64,000 nucleotides of DNA. Source: Ursus arctos (lineage: Eukaryota > Chordata > Mammalia > Carnivora > Ursidae). Within the stretch, counting starts at the first letter, position 1. Each line of letters opens with the position of its first letter. A model generated the notes under the pieces. It ran no database searches. It saw nothing but the letters and a program-made list of their open reading frames with translations, and had not been told where the DNA came from. Below are positions 1 to 10,108 of the stretch, in pieces. The stretch spans positions 41,366,475 through 41,430,474 of the forward strand of contig NW_026622808.1 in assembly GCF_023065955.2 (NCBI RefSeq), in the 5' to 3' direction. The translations under genes were made by a program, and so were the position numbers.

Positions 1-754
1 TTTCCACATGCAATGAGTCTACAGAGTTCCGTTCTGTCATGTTCTTGTCAGGTTTGTATGCAAGAAAGCAACTCATACAATAAATGGAGAAGTGGAATTT
101 CTCTTTTTCAATTTTCTGGCAGAATTTGTTCTATCAGTCATATAGATGATAACGATCTTATTCAGATTCTTGTTCCTTTCTTAATTGCATGGTAGAATGC
201 CGCAGGAAAGTTCTCTGGGACTGATGTTATTGTTGTGAGAAGGGGTTTAATTGAGGTTTGAATTCTTTAATAGTTATCCAATTATTTTTATTTATTTATA
301 TTTTTTACTTTGTGTCAGTTTAGGTAAAATGTATTTTTTCTAGAAACTTCACAAATTTCACCCCAATCCTCAAATATTTTGGTCTAAAATTATTCATTAT
401 ATGCTCTTTTCCTTTTGAATGACTGCAATATTCAGATAGACGTGTAGCATATTACTGTCAGCTTTTATGTTCTTCCAATAAATGCATAGAAGTCATAACT
501 ACAAGTTAAGTTACTCTCTAAACACAAGTTTAGTTGCAGCCACAAGTTTTAGTTTTCTTCAGTTCAAAATTGTTTCTAATTTCTATTGATTGCTTTTTCT
601 TTAGAATTCCTTTTGGATGAGTCTACTAGTGATGAATTCTCTCAGCCTTGTCAGAAAATGTGTTTCACTTTCATTCTCAAAGAATAGGTAAACTGGGTAT
701 GGAAATATACGGTGACAGTCATTTTTTTTCAGTTCTTTAAAGATGTCACTCCGT
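1..754 (-). mobile_element. Old L1 (LINE-1), antisense, ORF2-side part
   Basis: Read on the minus strand this resembles the ORF2 region of an old mammalian L1M-class element: the stretches near 200-260, 340-400 and 470-600 follow, with many substitutions and gaps, the familiar reverse-complement L1 ORF2 text (for example the 'agttcaaaattgtttctaatttc' type segment near 563). It is riddled with stops and codes for nothing. The element continues after the SINE at 755-1083. The exact subfamily is not assigned; the left edge runs out of the window. Confidence 0.7.
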
Positions 755-1083
755 GGGGCACCTGGTTGATGCAATCGGTTAAGCGTCTGACTTTTTTTTT
801 TTTTTAAAGATTTTATTTATTTATTTAATGGATAGAGACAGCCAGCGAGAGAGGGAACACAAGCAGGGGGAGTGGGAGAGGAAGAAGCAGGCTCATAGCG
901 GAGGAGCCTGATGTGGGGCTTAAGCGTCTGACTCTTGGTTTTGGCTCAGGTCCTGATCTCAGTGTCATGGAATAGAGCCCTAAGTCTGCTTGGGACTCTG
1001 TCCCTCTCCCTCTGCTCCTCCTCCCCCCCCCCCCCCACGCTCACACACACACTCTCTCTCTCTTTCAAACAAACACATAAATA
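755..1083 (+). mobile_element. Can-SINE (SINEC), interrupted by a second SINE
   Basis: Carnivore tRNA-derived SINE in plus orientation. It starts ggggcacctgg at 755, carries the usual head (ggttaagcgtctgact), then after the nested copy resumes with the tRNA-derived body, a long C run (about 1023-1037), a CT/CA-rich tail and an A-rich end. Flanking target-site duplications are agatgtcactccgtg-like (741-755) and agatgtcattccatg-like (1084-1098), differing at two of 15 positions, so this copy is moderately old. It landed inside the antisense L1. Confidence 0.9.
793..919 (-). mobile_element. 5'-truncated arctoid-type Can-SINE nested in a SINE
   Basis: A minus-strand SINE begins with a T run (the complement of its A tail), then ttaaagattttatttattta, and the pyrimidine/purine body ending near gatgtgggg. 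The tRNA-like 5' half is missing, so it is 5'-truncated. It is flanked by a perfect 14-bp target-site duplication, ttaagcgtctgact, at 779-792 and 920-933. The internal sequence around 840-915 is of the type I know from bears and related arctoids. The perfect duplication suggests a recent insertion. Confidence 0.9.
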
Positions 1084-2340
1084 AGATGTCATTCCATGGT
1101 CTTGTGATTTTCTGGGTTTTTGTTGTTGTTGTTGCCTTTGGTCTCTTGGTCTATTACTCCTTTATTTGTGAGGTTTCCCCACCCCCATCCCCACTATTAA
1201 ACCTGAGACTCACTCTTTGCCTTTCTGCAGTTGTACCATGATGCACTCAGGTCTGGATGCTACACTCCCTGCTCTGGAGGTGGTGTGTTCTTAAATTCTG
1301 GATTGGTGGCTTTTGCCAGTTTTGAAAAATTCACAGCCATTATCTCTTTAAATATAGATTCCACTGGAACTGTTTCGGAACTGTGAATAAATATCTCTTA
1401 GGCTCTCTTATACGTTTTCCAACTTCTCATGCTTTTCCCCACTTTTCTTTCATCTCTTTCTAAAGTACATTCTGAATATTTTCATATGGCTCATCTTTAA
1501 GGGTTTAGTAACTCTCCTTTTGCTGCTCAATTCATTCCTTGGGTTATTATTGCATTTTTCTGCTCTAGAATCTCTGTTTTGTTCTTTTTCACACCATCTC
1601 ATTTTCTTATAGATTCCAGCTCTCTGCTGATTTTTAAAAATCTTTTCTACCTAGGAATAAGTTAAAGATAGTTATTTTAATGACTATGTCTTATCATTCC
1701 AATTTTAGGTATCCTGTGGTTCTAATTTTATTTGTATTAACTTGTCTCTGCATATGTTATGGGGTATATGTATGCCCACATTCATGTCTTGGGTACGTGA
1801 AGAAAATAATTTGTAGAAATATTTTAAGATCTTGGGTGGTATTATTTTTTTCTAGGGATGATTTTTCCCCCCTTTGGTTCTGCCAGGCACCTAATATGAC
1901 TAGCAATTTGGGATCTTACATTTCCAAGACTGAAACTTTCTCAATTGCCCAGATGACTTGAAATTGGGCTGTAGCTGGAACAAGGCAGGCTTACATCTGG
2001 GTCATTCTTTCTCTAAGGATATCACTTTCCCAGATTTTTTCACTCCTCCTTAGGTATGGAGATTTAGAAAGTGCTCTACCATTGGAAACCCAGCTTTCAT
2101 TGTTTTAGCCCCATCTGCCTCTTCAAGACACAGATGCCCTCAGTAGAGAAGCAGCCACAAAAGCTGGCCTCGTCTCTCTGGATTTCTGGCTGTTCTTGGA
2201 TCTTGACGTTGTAATCCCTTGCTGCCTTGTTACCTTTAACAGATGTTTGTGTATATTCTGTAAAATTTTTCCTAGTTGAACACAGCGGGATATTTAATTC
2301 AAATTATTTGGTCTGTTAGTAATAGAAGCAGAAGTTATTC
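1084..2340 (-). mobile_element. Old L1, antisense, continuation toward its 5' end
   Basis: Continuation of the L1 that starts at the left edge. Segments near 1310-1350 (cagccattatctctttaaata), 1660-1720 and 1880-1960 resemble the reverse complement of the upstream part of old L1M elements, in the expected order for a minus-strand copy. A 93-codon open stretch at 1680-1961 lies within it and is not a gene. The right boundary near 2340 is uncertain. Confidence 0.6.
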
Positions 2341-2388
2341 TTTTTCTTTTCTCTTTTGGTGGTCTGAAAATATCCTGCCCTACAGGTT

Positions 2389-2423
2389 TTATTCTTTAAT
2401 TTATTCTTTAATTTATTCTTAGT
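2389..2423. repeat. Short AT-rich tandem repeat
   Basis: About three imperfect copies of a 12-base unit of the form attctttaattt. Seen directly; no known function. Confidence 0.7.
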
Positions 2424-2504
2424 TTATCATCTTTAAAATATAATGGAAATCATAGGGAAAATAATGAATATACGTATTGGCATAACTAATGGACACTCAC
2501 AGTC

Positions 2505-2623
2505 TCCATTGCTCACCATTCATGATAAATTGGAGGTAGTAGAACATACTGAAATGTCTTTTGTATCCTCAGAGAAGTATTAAATCTAGAAGGATCACAA
2601 TTTAGAGCTGTTTTTGCTAGTGT
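2505..2623. repeat. Diverged direct repeat, copy A
   Basis: This 119-base segment (starting tccattgctcacc, ending ctagtgt) aligns without gaps to 3519-3637. By hand count 25 of 119 positions differ, about 79% identity. I do not recognise the family. The similarity stops abruptly on the right and fades within about 10-20 bases on the left, so it may be two copies of one old interspersed repeat or a local duplication. Confidence 0.75.
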
Positions 2624-2629
2624 ATTTCC

Positions 2630-2790
2630 TAGCTGTTACTTTGTATTATTCTCATAAAAACCCTAGGATATAATTAAATTGCTTTCCACCATAGTAATTC
2701 AGATAAAGGAAGAGTGAGGCACAAAAGAGTGACGTGTCCAAGCCCACAGAGTAAGTTTAGTGGCAATGTTGATAGGGAGCCAGCCTAAAT
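2630..2790 (-). repeat. MIR SINE fragment
   Basis: Diverged tRNA-derived MIR, minus orientation: the series 'gaggcacaaaagag...tgtccaagcccacagagtaag' follows the MIR reverse-complement core that normally reads as a gagg-cac-agag-cca-agg-cacacag series. Low identity; edges approximate. Confidence 0.6.
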
Positions 2791-3518
2791 TATTTAAGAC
2801 ACTTCCACTGAGAGTAAAAAACAAAATGGCAGACAATCCAGACATTATTCTTAGGAGACTGAAAATGATTTTTAATTTTTTGATTTGGTGGTGAATATGC
2901 CTAGTGCTTAGGATAAGTGATTAAAAATATTTTTTTTTCTTTTTTGGTGGGGGAGGGTGGGGACACAATTTTTACAGAACCATAATGTTCACTTTATCAG
3001 TCCTTTCTTTTCAAAGCACATTCTAGAAAGTTCTGTGTAAAGCTCCAGACAGTCATTTTCTTTAGAAGAGGCATTATCTGCCACCTGACTTTCTCTTGAT
3101 TCCAGGTTATTTACATGAGGCTCTAGTAGGGGAAACAAGGTTTGCCTTGTGATAGGGTTGCAAAGTGGTAATAGTGAGCCAAAATAGTTAGGTCAGTGCA
3201 TTGGGGTCTGGGGAGGAGCTGGTCACAAAAAAGTGAAGATGAATTCCCAAGATGCCTTCCCAGCACTCTCTTTCCCTGTCTCTGCATGGCTCCTATCCTC
3301 TCCAAAGATCATGGTCTACCTCATGTATCCTTCAAGGAGGGAAGAGGAAGAAGAGGGGGCACATTTTACGTAGACTTGGTCTGGAGACCTAATTTTACTA
3401 ACACTACTGAGACGAGTGGCCCCAGTGGGATATTTTAATTCTCTAAATGTTCCTTCCTTAGTTTCTCTCCCCTCTTCCCTCCACTTTTTTGGAATTTACT
3501 TTAATAAAGAAGACAGTT
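2791..3518. other. No recognised feature
   Basis: Unassigned sequence with a T-rich stretch at 2930-2970. Short overlapping open frames on both strands at 3123-3438 have no recognisable product. I see no gene here. Confidence 0.5.
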
Positions 3519-3637
3519 TCCATTGCTCACCACTCATGATAAATTAGAAGGAATAGGCCATACTGCAGTGTCTTTTGGATCACCAGAAAAACATTAACCC
3601 CAAAAGGAGTACAATGTAGAACTGCTTTTTCTAGTGT
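3519..3637. repeat. Diverged direct repeat, copy B
   Basis: Ungapped partner of 2505-2623, same orientation, 1,014 bases downstream, about 79% identical by hand count. After the shared end (ctagtgt) the two flanks differ completely. Family not recognised. Confidence 0.75.
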
Positions 3638-5615
3638 GTCCTGATTGGTTGAGCACCTAACTTGATTGATGCCCCTGGAATGTCAAAATAATGGAGGACT
3701 TCTTATGTAAGAGGCGACTTAGGGACATGTTAGGCATAGAATGGAGTGAATTGTATAAATGTTATTACAAAATGATAGGTCAAAGATTACTAATATGAAT
3801 TTTATACCTTCCTTCATATTAACCACCCATGACCCATAGGAGAGTCTTCTTCCCATCTTCCTTTCTGGCAGAGACAAAGACAAAATGAGAAAGGTAGAAG
3901 GAGAACAGCGCACAGAGTGAAGAGAAGCAAGCAGAGAGGGGGAAATAGTCTTGGGAGTGGGGAAAGTTTTCGGATAGTTTCTGCAGGACTGTGCAGATTG
4001 ATGTGTGACACAATATCCGTTTCTGGAGAGGGGATGAGGATGACGATGATAGGCTTCTTTCCCTCATCATCTTGCAAGATGCAACTAAAAGTTATTCTTG
4101 GCCTTTGGATTACACTTTTCTGAAAAGAACTCTGTGCTGAAGTTTCATGTCATTCAAAGATTCATAAGGATTAACCTTAACCATGGGACACTAGTCATTT
4201 TTACTAACTTGAACTAACTCTCAGTAGAATTCTGTAGATGCTTTAGTCATCAATGACCTGTGGAAATCTTTCTTTTGCCTGAACTATTGGGCATATGTAG
4301 AGAAAGCTGGATCTTGGTAAAATACTTGAAAAATAATCAAACTAAAACCCATTTTGAAACCATGGGGGTGGACCGTCTCCGGATTTTTATAAAGGGACGT
4401 TTTTCAAGTATAACTAGATGGTCATCCTTTTGGGTTGTGGTAAGATAAATCATTTAATAGGACATTAGATTTGATTATTTCTAAAGCTGCTATAATTCTG
4501 TGGTTTCTTGTTCCCAATTTAGATCACAGGGACTTGATTTATTAATATATTATTAATCCAAAAACAGAGTCTTTAATTCCTTGCTGTGGAAATCTGGTTC
4601 TGTAAAGGTAGTCTGCACAGAATAAAAGGAGAATAAAATACAGCACAGTGCCGTAGAAACACGAACTGCAGAGGAAGGGAAAAGCAAACTGAAGTCTCTT
4701 TTCTAGCTGTGTTTAAAATGATGGATTTTTTTTTTTTTAAAGAGCTTTGAATATACTAAAGTGTCATTAGCCTTAAAGAATCTTCTCTTGTACTTCTACA
4801 CTAAGGAAAAATTTTTATTGTATCAATTCGGCAATGAGTGTTGGCAAACACTTTCCTTGGTATTGATGATACCTCCCCATGGGGATTGCCTGGGGGGTTT
4901 AGGATTGATCTGGCCAAGGAGCTGAAGTTAAAACCCTCCCCTCCCCTGAGAAAACATCCGAATACTATCATCTGCTCCCTTGGCCTTTCTCATCAGAGGC
5001 TGCTGTGCTGAGAGCAGATGCTCTCTTGTGAAGGAGGAGAATTTTTCCAAGCCAGTGGGGTATGTTTTAAGAGATACAATTCAGTGACCAGAACATGTGC
5101 TAAATAAGCAAAGCTGTCCTTTCTAGTCTACCTCGACTGTCCATGATGGGGATACAAGTGTGGTCCAGTGGCTGGAATTACGGTGACTTTTCAAAAATGC
5201 CAGTGTCAAAAGTTTGCCTCGACAGTATCTCTGGAACTACTACTAATGCTGTTTTGGGCTGACTCAGTTGCTTTGAAATTGCATGGCTCTGTTATGAGTA
5301 AATGAGAGGCAACCAATTATCTATAAAATAATGGCATGCACAGAGGAGAGTTTGATGAATTACGAATGAGCTCTGCTGACACAACAGGGTGTGGAAACCT
5401 GCCCTGCTCCGACTTTCTATCTGAGTTAAGGGCGATGCTTGCATGCTTTACAAACAACTTGGCCCGCTCCTCTCTAACATGGGGTGGGAGTGGGGACAGA
5501 GATATCGTAAAACCTTCCCTCACTAGGACACACGTCATTGCTTTAAAATGAAATAGGAAACGCAACATGGGTGTGTGAAGGCAGCAAACCCAAGTGTTAA
5601 ACACCTGCATGAAGG
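3638..5615. other. No recognised gene or repeat
   Basis: Mostly AT-rich unique-looking sequence with a homopolymer T run near 4727-4738. Open frames at 3814-4123 occur on both strands and have no recognisable domain. I see nothing that supports a gene. Confidence 0.45.
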
Positions 5616-5770
5616 ATTACTGCGCTCCAGGAGAGACACACACATAAGGGGTACCGATGCTGTCTCCCCTGAAGGGATTCAGAACAGAGACGAAAAGAGC
5701 CATCGCAGAGCCGCGTCCCAGAACTCGGCCCAGAGTGCGGAGAGCCAAGGCATAGAGTCACCGAAACAGA
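5616..5770. other. Small CpG-rich patch
   Basis: About nine CpG dinucleotides in roughly 150 bases (hand count), well above the surrounding AT-rich DNA. It lies inside a 124-codon open frame at 5575-5949 (+), whose product I do not recognise; the frame also overlaps an open frame on the other strand. The patch could be a small regulatory element or an unmethylated remnant. Confidence 0.4.
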
Positions 5771-6584
5771 AGGCAGATGTTGAATTCCTGGAACCACAGG
5801 ATTTCCCCCTCATCAGGGATCTGTCAGGTGGAGGAAGCTTCATTCAGCAACCCTTGGACTGTTGGCTCTGCCTGGGCCTGGTGAAGGCAATGCCTATTTT
5901 TCACTGTTGCTTAAGAAACAAACTGCAGTTCGAAGTCATTTTCTACTAGAGAAAGGCTACAGAGAGTAGTCAGAGCACCAGAACATCCTGCCGGGTTACA
6001 TGGGAAGATAGAGAGCATTCTATACAACGAAGCGGGTGTTGATGCCCTGATGGCTTCAAGAGGCTGAGAAAACAGTTCCTAGATGGGGGATGTTTATCTC
6101 TGTGGTCTTAAGGCAGTCTTACGTGAGGATTAATGTGGGTTTATACAGAAAGAAGATACAGAACAGGGGTTTCTACTTACTGAGAGGTTGCTAGCTATTT
6201 CCATACTGAACATTCAGCAGAGAGCAGGGTTTTCCTCCATTACGGACGGTTTCCCATATCGCGCATCTCTGAGTATAGGTTTCCACATTCTTTAACACAC
6301 TGGTTTTTAAGGTAGACGAATAGCAAACACGGTATCAAGGCCATGCCCTAGGACTTGGTCTCCCAGGAGAAGCAGTGATTTCAAACAGATCCAATCAACC
6401 TAGAGACTGAGCATGCCGGCAGGGGCGGGGGCGGGGGGGCAGTGGGGCATAATGTGGGGCTTCCTGCCTAGTGTCCTCCAGCCAGGTACAAGAGACTGGC
6501 CCCTTATTCCTAGGGAAGCTAACTCTGGTTCCCTCCAGATGCCTTATCTTCTCCACAGTCCTGGTCAGAGGCACAGGGAGCACT
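5771..6584. other. No recognised feature
   Basis: Unassigned sequence. A G-rich run occurs near 6420-6445. No gene, RNA or repeat family recognised. Confidence 0.45.
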
Positions 6585-6660
6585 GGCTTAGGGGGTAGCA
6601 ACAGGCTTGGAGTCAGCTTGCTCTGGGTTTGAATTCTCACCTCCACTGCTGTTTTCCAAA
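6585..6660 (+). repeat. MIR SINE fragment
   Basis: Short piece of the MIR head: 'ggcttggagtcagcttgctctgggtttgaattctcacctccactgctg' parallels the tRNA-related MIR stretch in plus orientation. Short, so identity is only reasonably sure. Confidence 0.55.
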
Positions 6661-7040
6661 GACGGGAATCATTTGTTTAAGATAGTTTTAGATGATCTGC
6701 ATTGAATCTCGCTTAACGTACTCTCTTTTAATCCTTTTAAATAGGTCACATAGTCTCAGTTTGGTGCTGGAATCGAATGCCTCTATAACGATGGCTAGAC
6801 TCTCTTTTTAACAAAGAGAGAATGAACCTCAGTCCCAACAGCTACAGGGAAGCAAGTATGCCAACCTGGAATTCATCAGCATTGTTTTTCTATCCTCTTC
6901 ATTTGTGTGCTTAACTTCTAATTACAAGTAATACTCCTTTTTCATTGAGGTTAAGATATAAAGTTTAAAAGTGACTCAGATAACTAATGAGCACACAATC
7001 CCCTGGTGAGACACAAATATGAACAAAAGCCTGAGGAAAT
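6661..7040. other. No recognised feature
   Basis: Unassigned sequence; nothing supported on either strand. Confidence 0.4.
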
Positions 7041-7044
7041 GGGA

Positions 7045-7335
7045 CTGAGAGCGATTTGGGAAACGCTGTACTCGCCCAAGGTCCTATTATTTAGGCACGT
7101 GGTCATGTGGTGGGATAAAGAGGGGCGGCAGCCGAGGGCGGCATTGGCTCGGTCCGGAACAACCTACAAGCAGGCAAAGTCAGTTGGTGCAAGTTTAGCC
7201 CCGTTTGGGGTCCCGCTGCCCGGCTGCGGTGTGGCTGGGGAGGCAGACGCCGGAGCAGGTGGCATTAACAAGGCTGGCCAGGAAGTCCAGCAGCGAAGAG
7301 AGAGGCAAGTGCTTCACGGGGGACTCAGGCGGGCA
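7045..7335. other. CpG-rich patch with CTCF-like motif
   Basis: A hand count gives about 17 CpG in about 280 bases, with an observed/expected ratio near 0.7 and GC near 57-60%, unusual against this AT-rich window. A CTCF-like core, ggagcaggtggcat, sits at 7252-7265 (about 11 of 14 consensus positions). Several frames are open through 7006-7456 on both strands, as expected of GC-rich DNA, and none resembles a known protein. It may be a small orphan CpG island or regulatory element. Confidence 0.4.
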
Positions 7336-7454
7336 AGCAGAGCAGGTGGAGAGGCTAAGGAGAACATCTGGAGGACACAAGGGGAGTTGGGATGGAGTGG
7401 CAGTGCTGGCTGGACAATCAAGCTCTTTTAGCAAAGGTGGGCTGTACAGACACT

Positions 7455-7600
7455 AAGAGAATGGTCTTTGGAGTTTGGGCTCTCTCTCAGCTCTGTCACT
7501 TGCAACTGTTTACCTCGGAATAACGCTTACCATCCCCGAGTCCTGGTTTTCTCATGCTCTGCAAGAGGGGATCAGGGAACTTACGTCTTCTACATTCGGG
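7455..7600 (+). repeat. MIR SINE
   Basis: Plus-orientation MIR: 'ctttggagtttgggctctctctcagctctgtcacttgcaactgttta' matches the MIR head and core order (gagtttg...ctctgtcactt), followed by a degraded 'tggttttctcat' segment equivalent to the family's 'cagtttcctcat'. Confidence 0.65.
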
Positions 7601-7823
7601 ACTGCTGGCTGTCGTTACGGATTCCAGGGCTGCAGCCTAGCGTCTCTGCCCGGTGCGTGTTGTGCATGTGAGCGACAGCAGCGCCCCGACCCTGGCTCAA
7701 AGACTGACTTGCTGCTGAGGGTATCATGGGGAGACCCCGGAGAGGCCGAGTTTATCTGAAGTTCAGATAAACAATGAATAATTCTTCAGGTCTAGGTATA
7801 TTCACATATTATATGACAGCCCT

Positions 7824-7992
7824 CTTAATTTATATGTGAGAGAGCGAGCGAGCATGAGTGGGGTGAGGGGTAGAGGGAGAAGCAGACTCCCCACTGAGCA
7901 GGGAGCCCAGCATGGGACTCAGTCCCAGGACCCTGGGATCATGACCTGAGCCAAAGGCAGATGCTTAACCAACTGAGCCACCCAGGTGTCCC
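7824..7992 (-). mobile_element. Can-SINE (SINEC)
   Basis: Minus-strand carnivore SINE: a purine-rich gagagcgagcgagc stretch, then agcagactccccactgagcagg, the tRNA-like body, and the end ccacccaggtgtccc. Flanked by atgacagccct at 7813-7823 and 7993-8003 (11 of 11). The A/T-tail side is short, reduced to a few AT bases. The intact duplication allows confident boundaries. Confidence 0.9.
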
Positions 7993-8198
7993 ATGACAGC
8001 CCTATTTATTTGACGCAATTTTAGAAGTACTGTGCACCCCTTAACATTGTATAAACATTCAGTGTGGAGATACATTTTGAAAAGGAAGGAGAAGGATGTT
8101 AAAGAACCAGGTGGACCAACTTCATGATCAGGTTTCCAGCAAAGAATGTTCCCTTTCCCCTTTGTTTCCAAAGGGGAGTATATATAGTCCCTTTAATG

Positions 8199-8388
8199 AT
8201 TTATTTATTTATTTTGTTTTTTAAAGAGGGGGTGGGGGAGGGGCAGAGGGAAAGGGACAGAGAGCCCCAAGCGGACTCCGAGCTAAGCACAGAGCCCGAC
8301 ACAGGGCTCGATCTCACAACCCCGAGATCAGGACCTGAGCCGAAACCAAGGGTCGGACACTTAACTGACTGTACCACCCAGGCGCCCC
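8199..8388 (-). mobile_element. Can-SINE (SINEC), near full length
   Basis: Minus-strand carnivore SINE: tail complement gatttatttatttattttg, purine-rich middle, tRNA-derived body, and head ending accacccaggcgcccc. Imperfect target-site duplication: tatagtccctttaatg at 8183-8198 and tatagtctctttatg at 8389-8403. Degraded pol III A and B boxes are expected within the tRNA-like half near the right end. Confidence 0.92.
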
Positions 8389-8403
8389 TATAGTCTCTTT
8401 ATG

Positions 8404-9924
8404 CTACAGGAGGTGAGGATGCTCTTGGTGAAATCCTAGAACGCTGCTTAAGTCCCTAGCCTCCAAGGTACTAGCTGCGCCATTTGGCAACACACATCAT
8501 CCCTCCTTGTCTCCATTCCCACATCTGACCGCTGAGAACACGGAAGGTGATTTGTTTGGTCTGTAACCAAAGACCTGTAAAGACGGATCTTAATGTTAAT
8601 TAATTTAAAAACCCACAGGTACTGTGGCGGTAGTTTGTGCAGCAAGTTAGGATGACCTTCTTTCTGGCAAGATTTACCAGGCAGGTTGATTCACCCGGAA
8701 GGCAGGAGATATTAGGCCTCAGGGCAGGACAGAAGCAAAAACTGACAAAGCAAAGCATACAGGAAACTTGGGTACTAAGTTTAAATCCTCTTAAAACATC
8801 TAGAAAATGCATTCTAACGCTGAGCCCTACAATTCAGCAAGCCTCAGGAAAAGCCTAGAGCTTTCTCGCCTCTATCTGAAAGTTCCCACTACTTAAGAAA
8901 CCCAGGGCTGGGAGAGCCTAGTGAGTTGAGTCTGAAGAACAGTGACTCCATTTGAATGGGATGTCCCAAAATGACACACTGGCTTTCATAAGAGGACTAG
9001 AAAGAGGTCTGCAGCTATGCCTGTGGCTCTGGGTTCTGAGGCAGACTAGCTTGATCTAGAGCAGGGAAGGAGGAAGAAATGAACAGTGGAAAAGGTTCAG
9101 AATAAAGGCTCAAAGACAGCTTCTGCTAGCACTACACTGTATCCCTTCAGGCAGCTGGACGCAGAGCTGACAAACCAATGACATCCTCCAATTTCATTCT
9201 CCAACCAAATAAGCATCCTAGAATGCCAGTGCCTGAACACTATGACCTACTTGAACAATAATGGGGGAAAGGTAGCTGGTACTGGGTCTTTAAGTAATTA
9301 AGATACCTTAAAAAGGAGGGTGGGGAAGAGAATGTCCAAGAAATGTACGTATATTAAAAACTAACTAAAAGAGACTTCTATTTCAAAGTGAAAACAGAAT
9401 ACAATGAATGTGTTTTCTACCTAAAAATCATGATCACTAAGTGGTGGATACAATTTTATATAATTCAATTGCTACTAATATTCACTAATTATGTTTTTAA
9501 TTTGTGTCTGATCTATTTTAGCAGCTTATAATATAAACACAAGACCGCATGAAGCAGCCTATTCCAGACAGGAAAAAGAAACTATTCAGGGGAGAGGTCC
9601 ATGGAAGGAGGTTTATTAACAGGGCTGACAGATAAAATGCAGGATACAGGATATTTTTTAGTCTAAGGATGCCCCAATATCTCATGGCACCCCCATTTAT
9701 TAGTACTTTTCAGAAGATCCATGAGCCCCTGGACATTGTATAAAAATTTGGTGTATTTATGCATTTTGAAGGAGATTGGCTATAGCTTTCTACCAGAATC
9801 TTAAATCTGTGATCTCCCAACAGTTAAACATTCACTAATGCAAAGAAAGAATTCTATCATGTCTGACCTTTCCCTATGGCCTTGAGTTTCCCAGCAGCCA
9901 AAACTAAAGGGAAACACAAAACCA
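8404..9924. other. No recognised gene or repeat
   Basis: Unassigned sequence with no recognisable exon. The phrase near 9700-9760 (ccctggacattgtataaaa...tgtatttatgcattttgaa) resembles 8035-8080 (ccccttaacattgtataaaca...gatacattttgaaaagga), hinting at a further old repeat family represented twice. Confidence 0.4.
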
Positions 9925-10108
9925 GAGGTGTCTGGATGGCTCAGTCAGTTGAGCGTCTGGCTCTTGATTTCAGCTCAGGTCATGATCTCAGGGCTGTGAG
10001 ATCGAGCCCTGCGTCAGGCTCAGTTGTGGAGTCTGCTTGAGATTCTCTCTCTCCCTCTCCCCTCCTCTCTAAAATAAATAAGTAAATAAATCTTAAAAAA
10101 AAAAAAAA
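9925..10108 (+). mobile_element. Can-SINE (SINEC), near full length
   Basis: Plus-strand carnivore SINE: gaggtgtctggatggctcag head, a pol III A-box-like tggctcagtcag and a B-box-like gatcgagcc, CT-rich region, then aaataaataagtaaataaatc and an A tail to 10108. The flanks share only a degraded duplication (aaagggaaacacaaaacc versus aaaggccatttacaaaat), so the copy is likely old. Confidence 0.92.

Noticed and set aside
1680..1961. 93-codon frame
   Set aside because: Lies within the antisense old L1.
2389..2423. Possible CRISPR-like array
   Set aside because: Only a short imperfect tandem repeat with no spacers, in a mammalian genome.
5575..5949. 124-codon frame on the plus strand
   Set aside because: No recognisable homology and overlap with a minus-strand frame. 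Kept only as a CpG-rich patch.
7006..7456. Open frames of up to 141 codons on both strands
   Set aside because: The stretch is CpG- and GC-rich, which removes stops by composition. Several frames are open at once and none resembles a known protein.
9925..10108. tRNA gene suggested by A-box and B-box-like sequences
   Set aside because: These belong to the tRNA-derived head of a Can-SINE, not to a folded tRNA gene.
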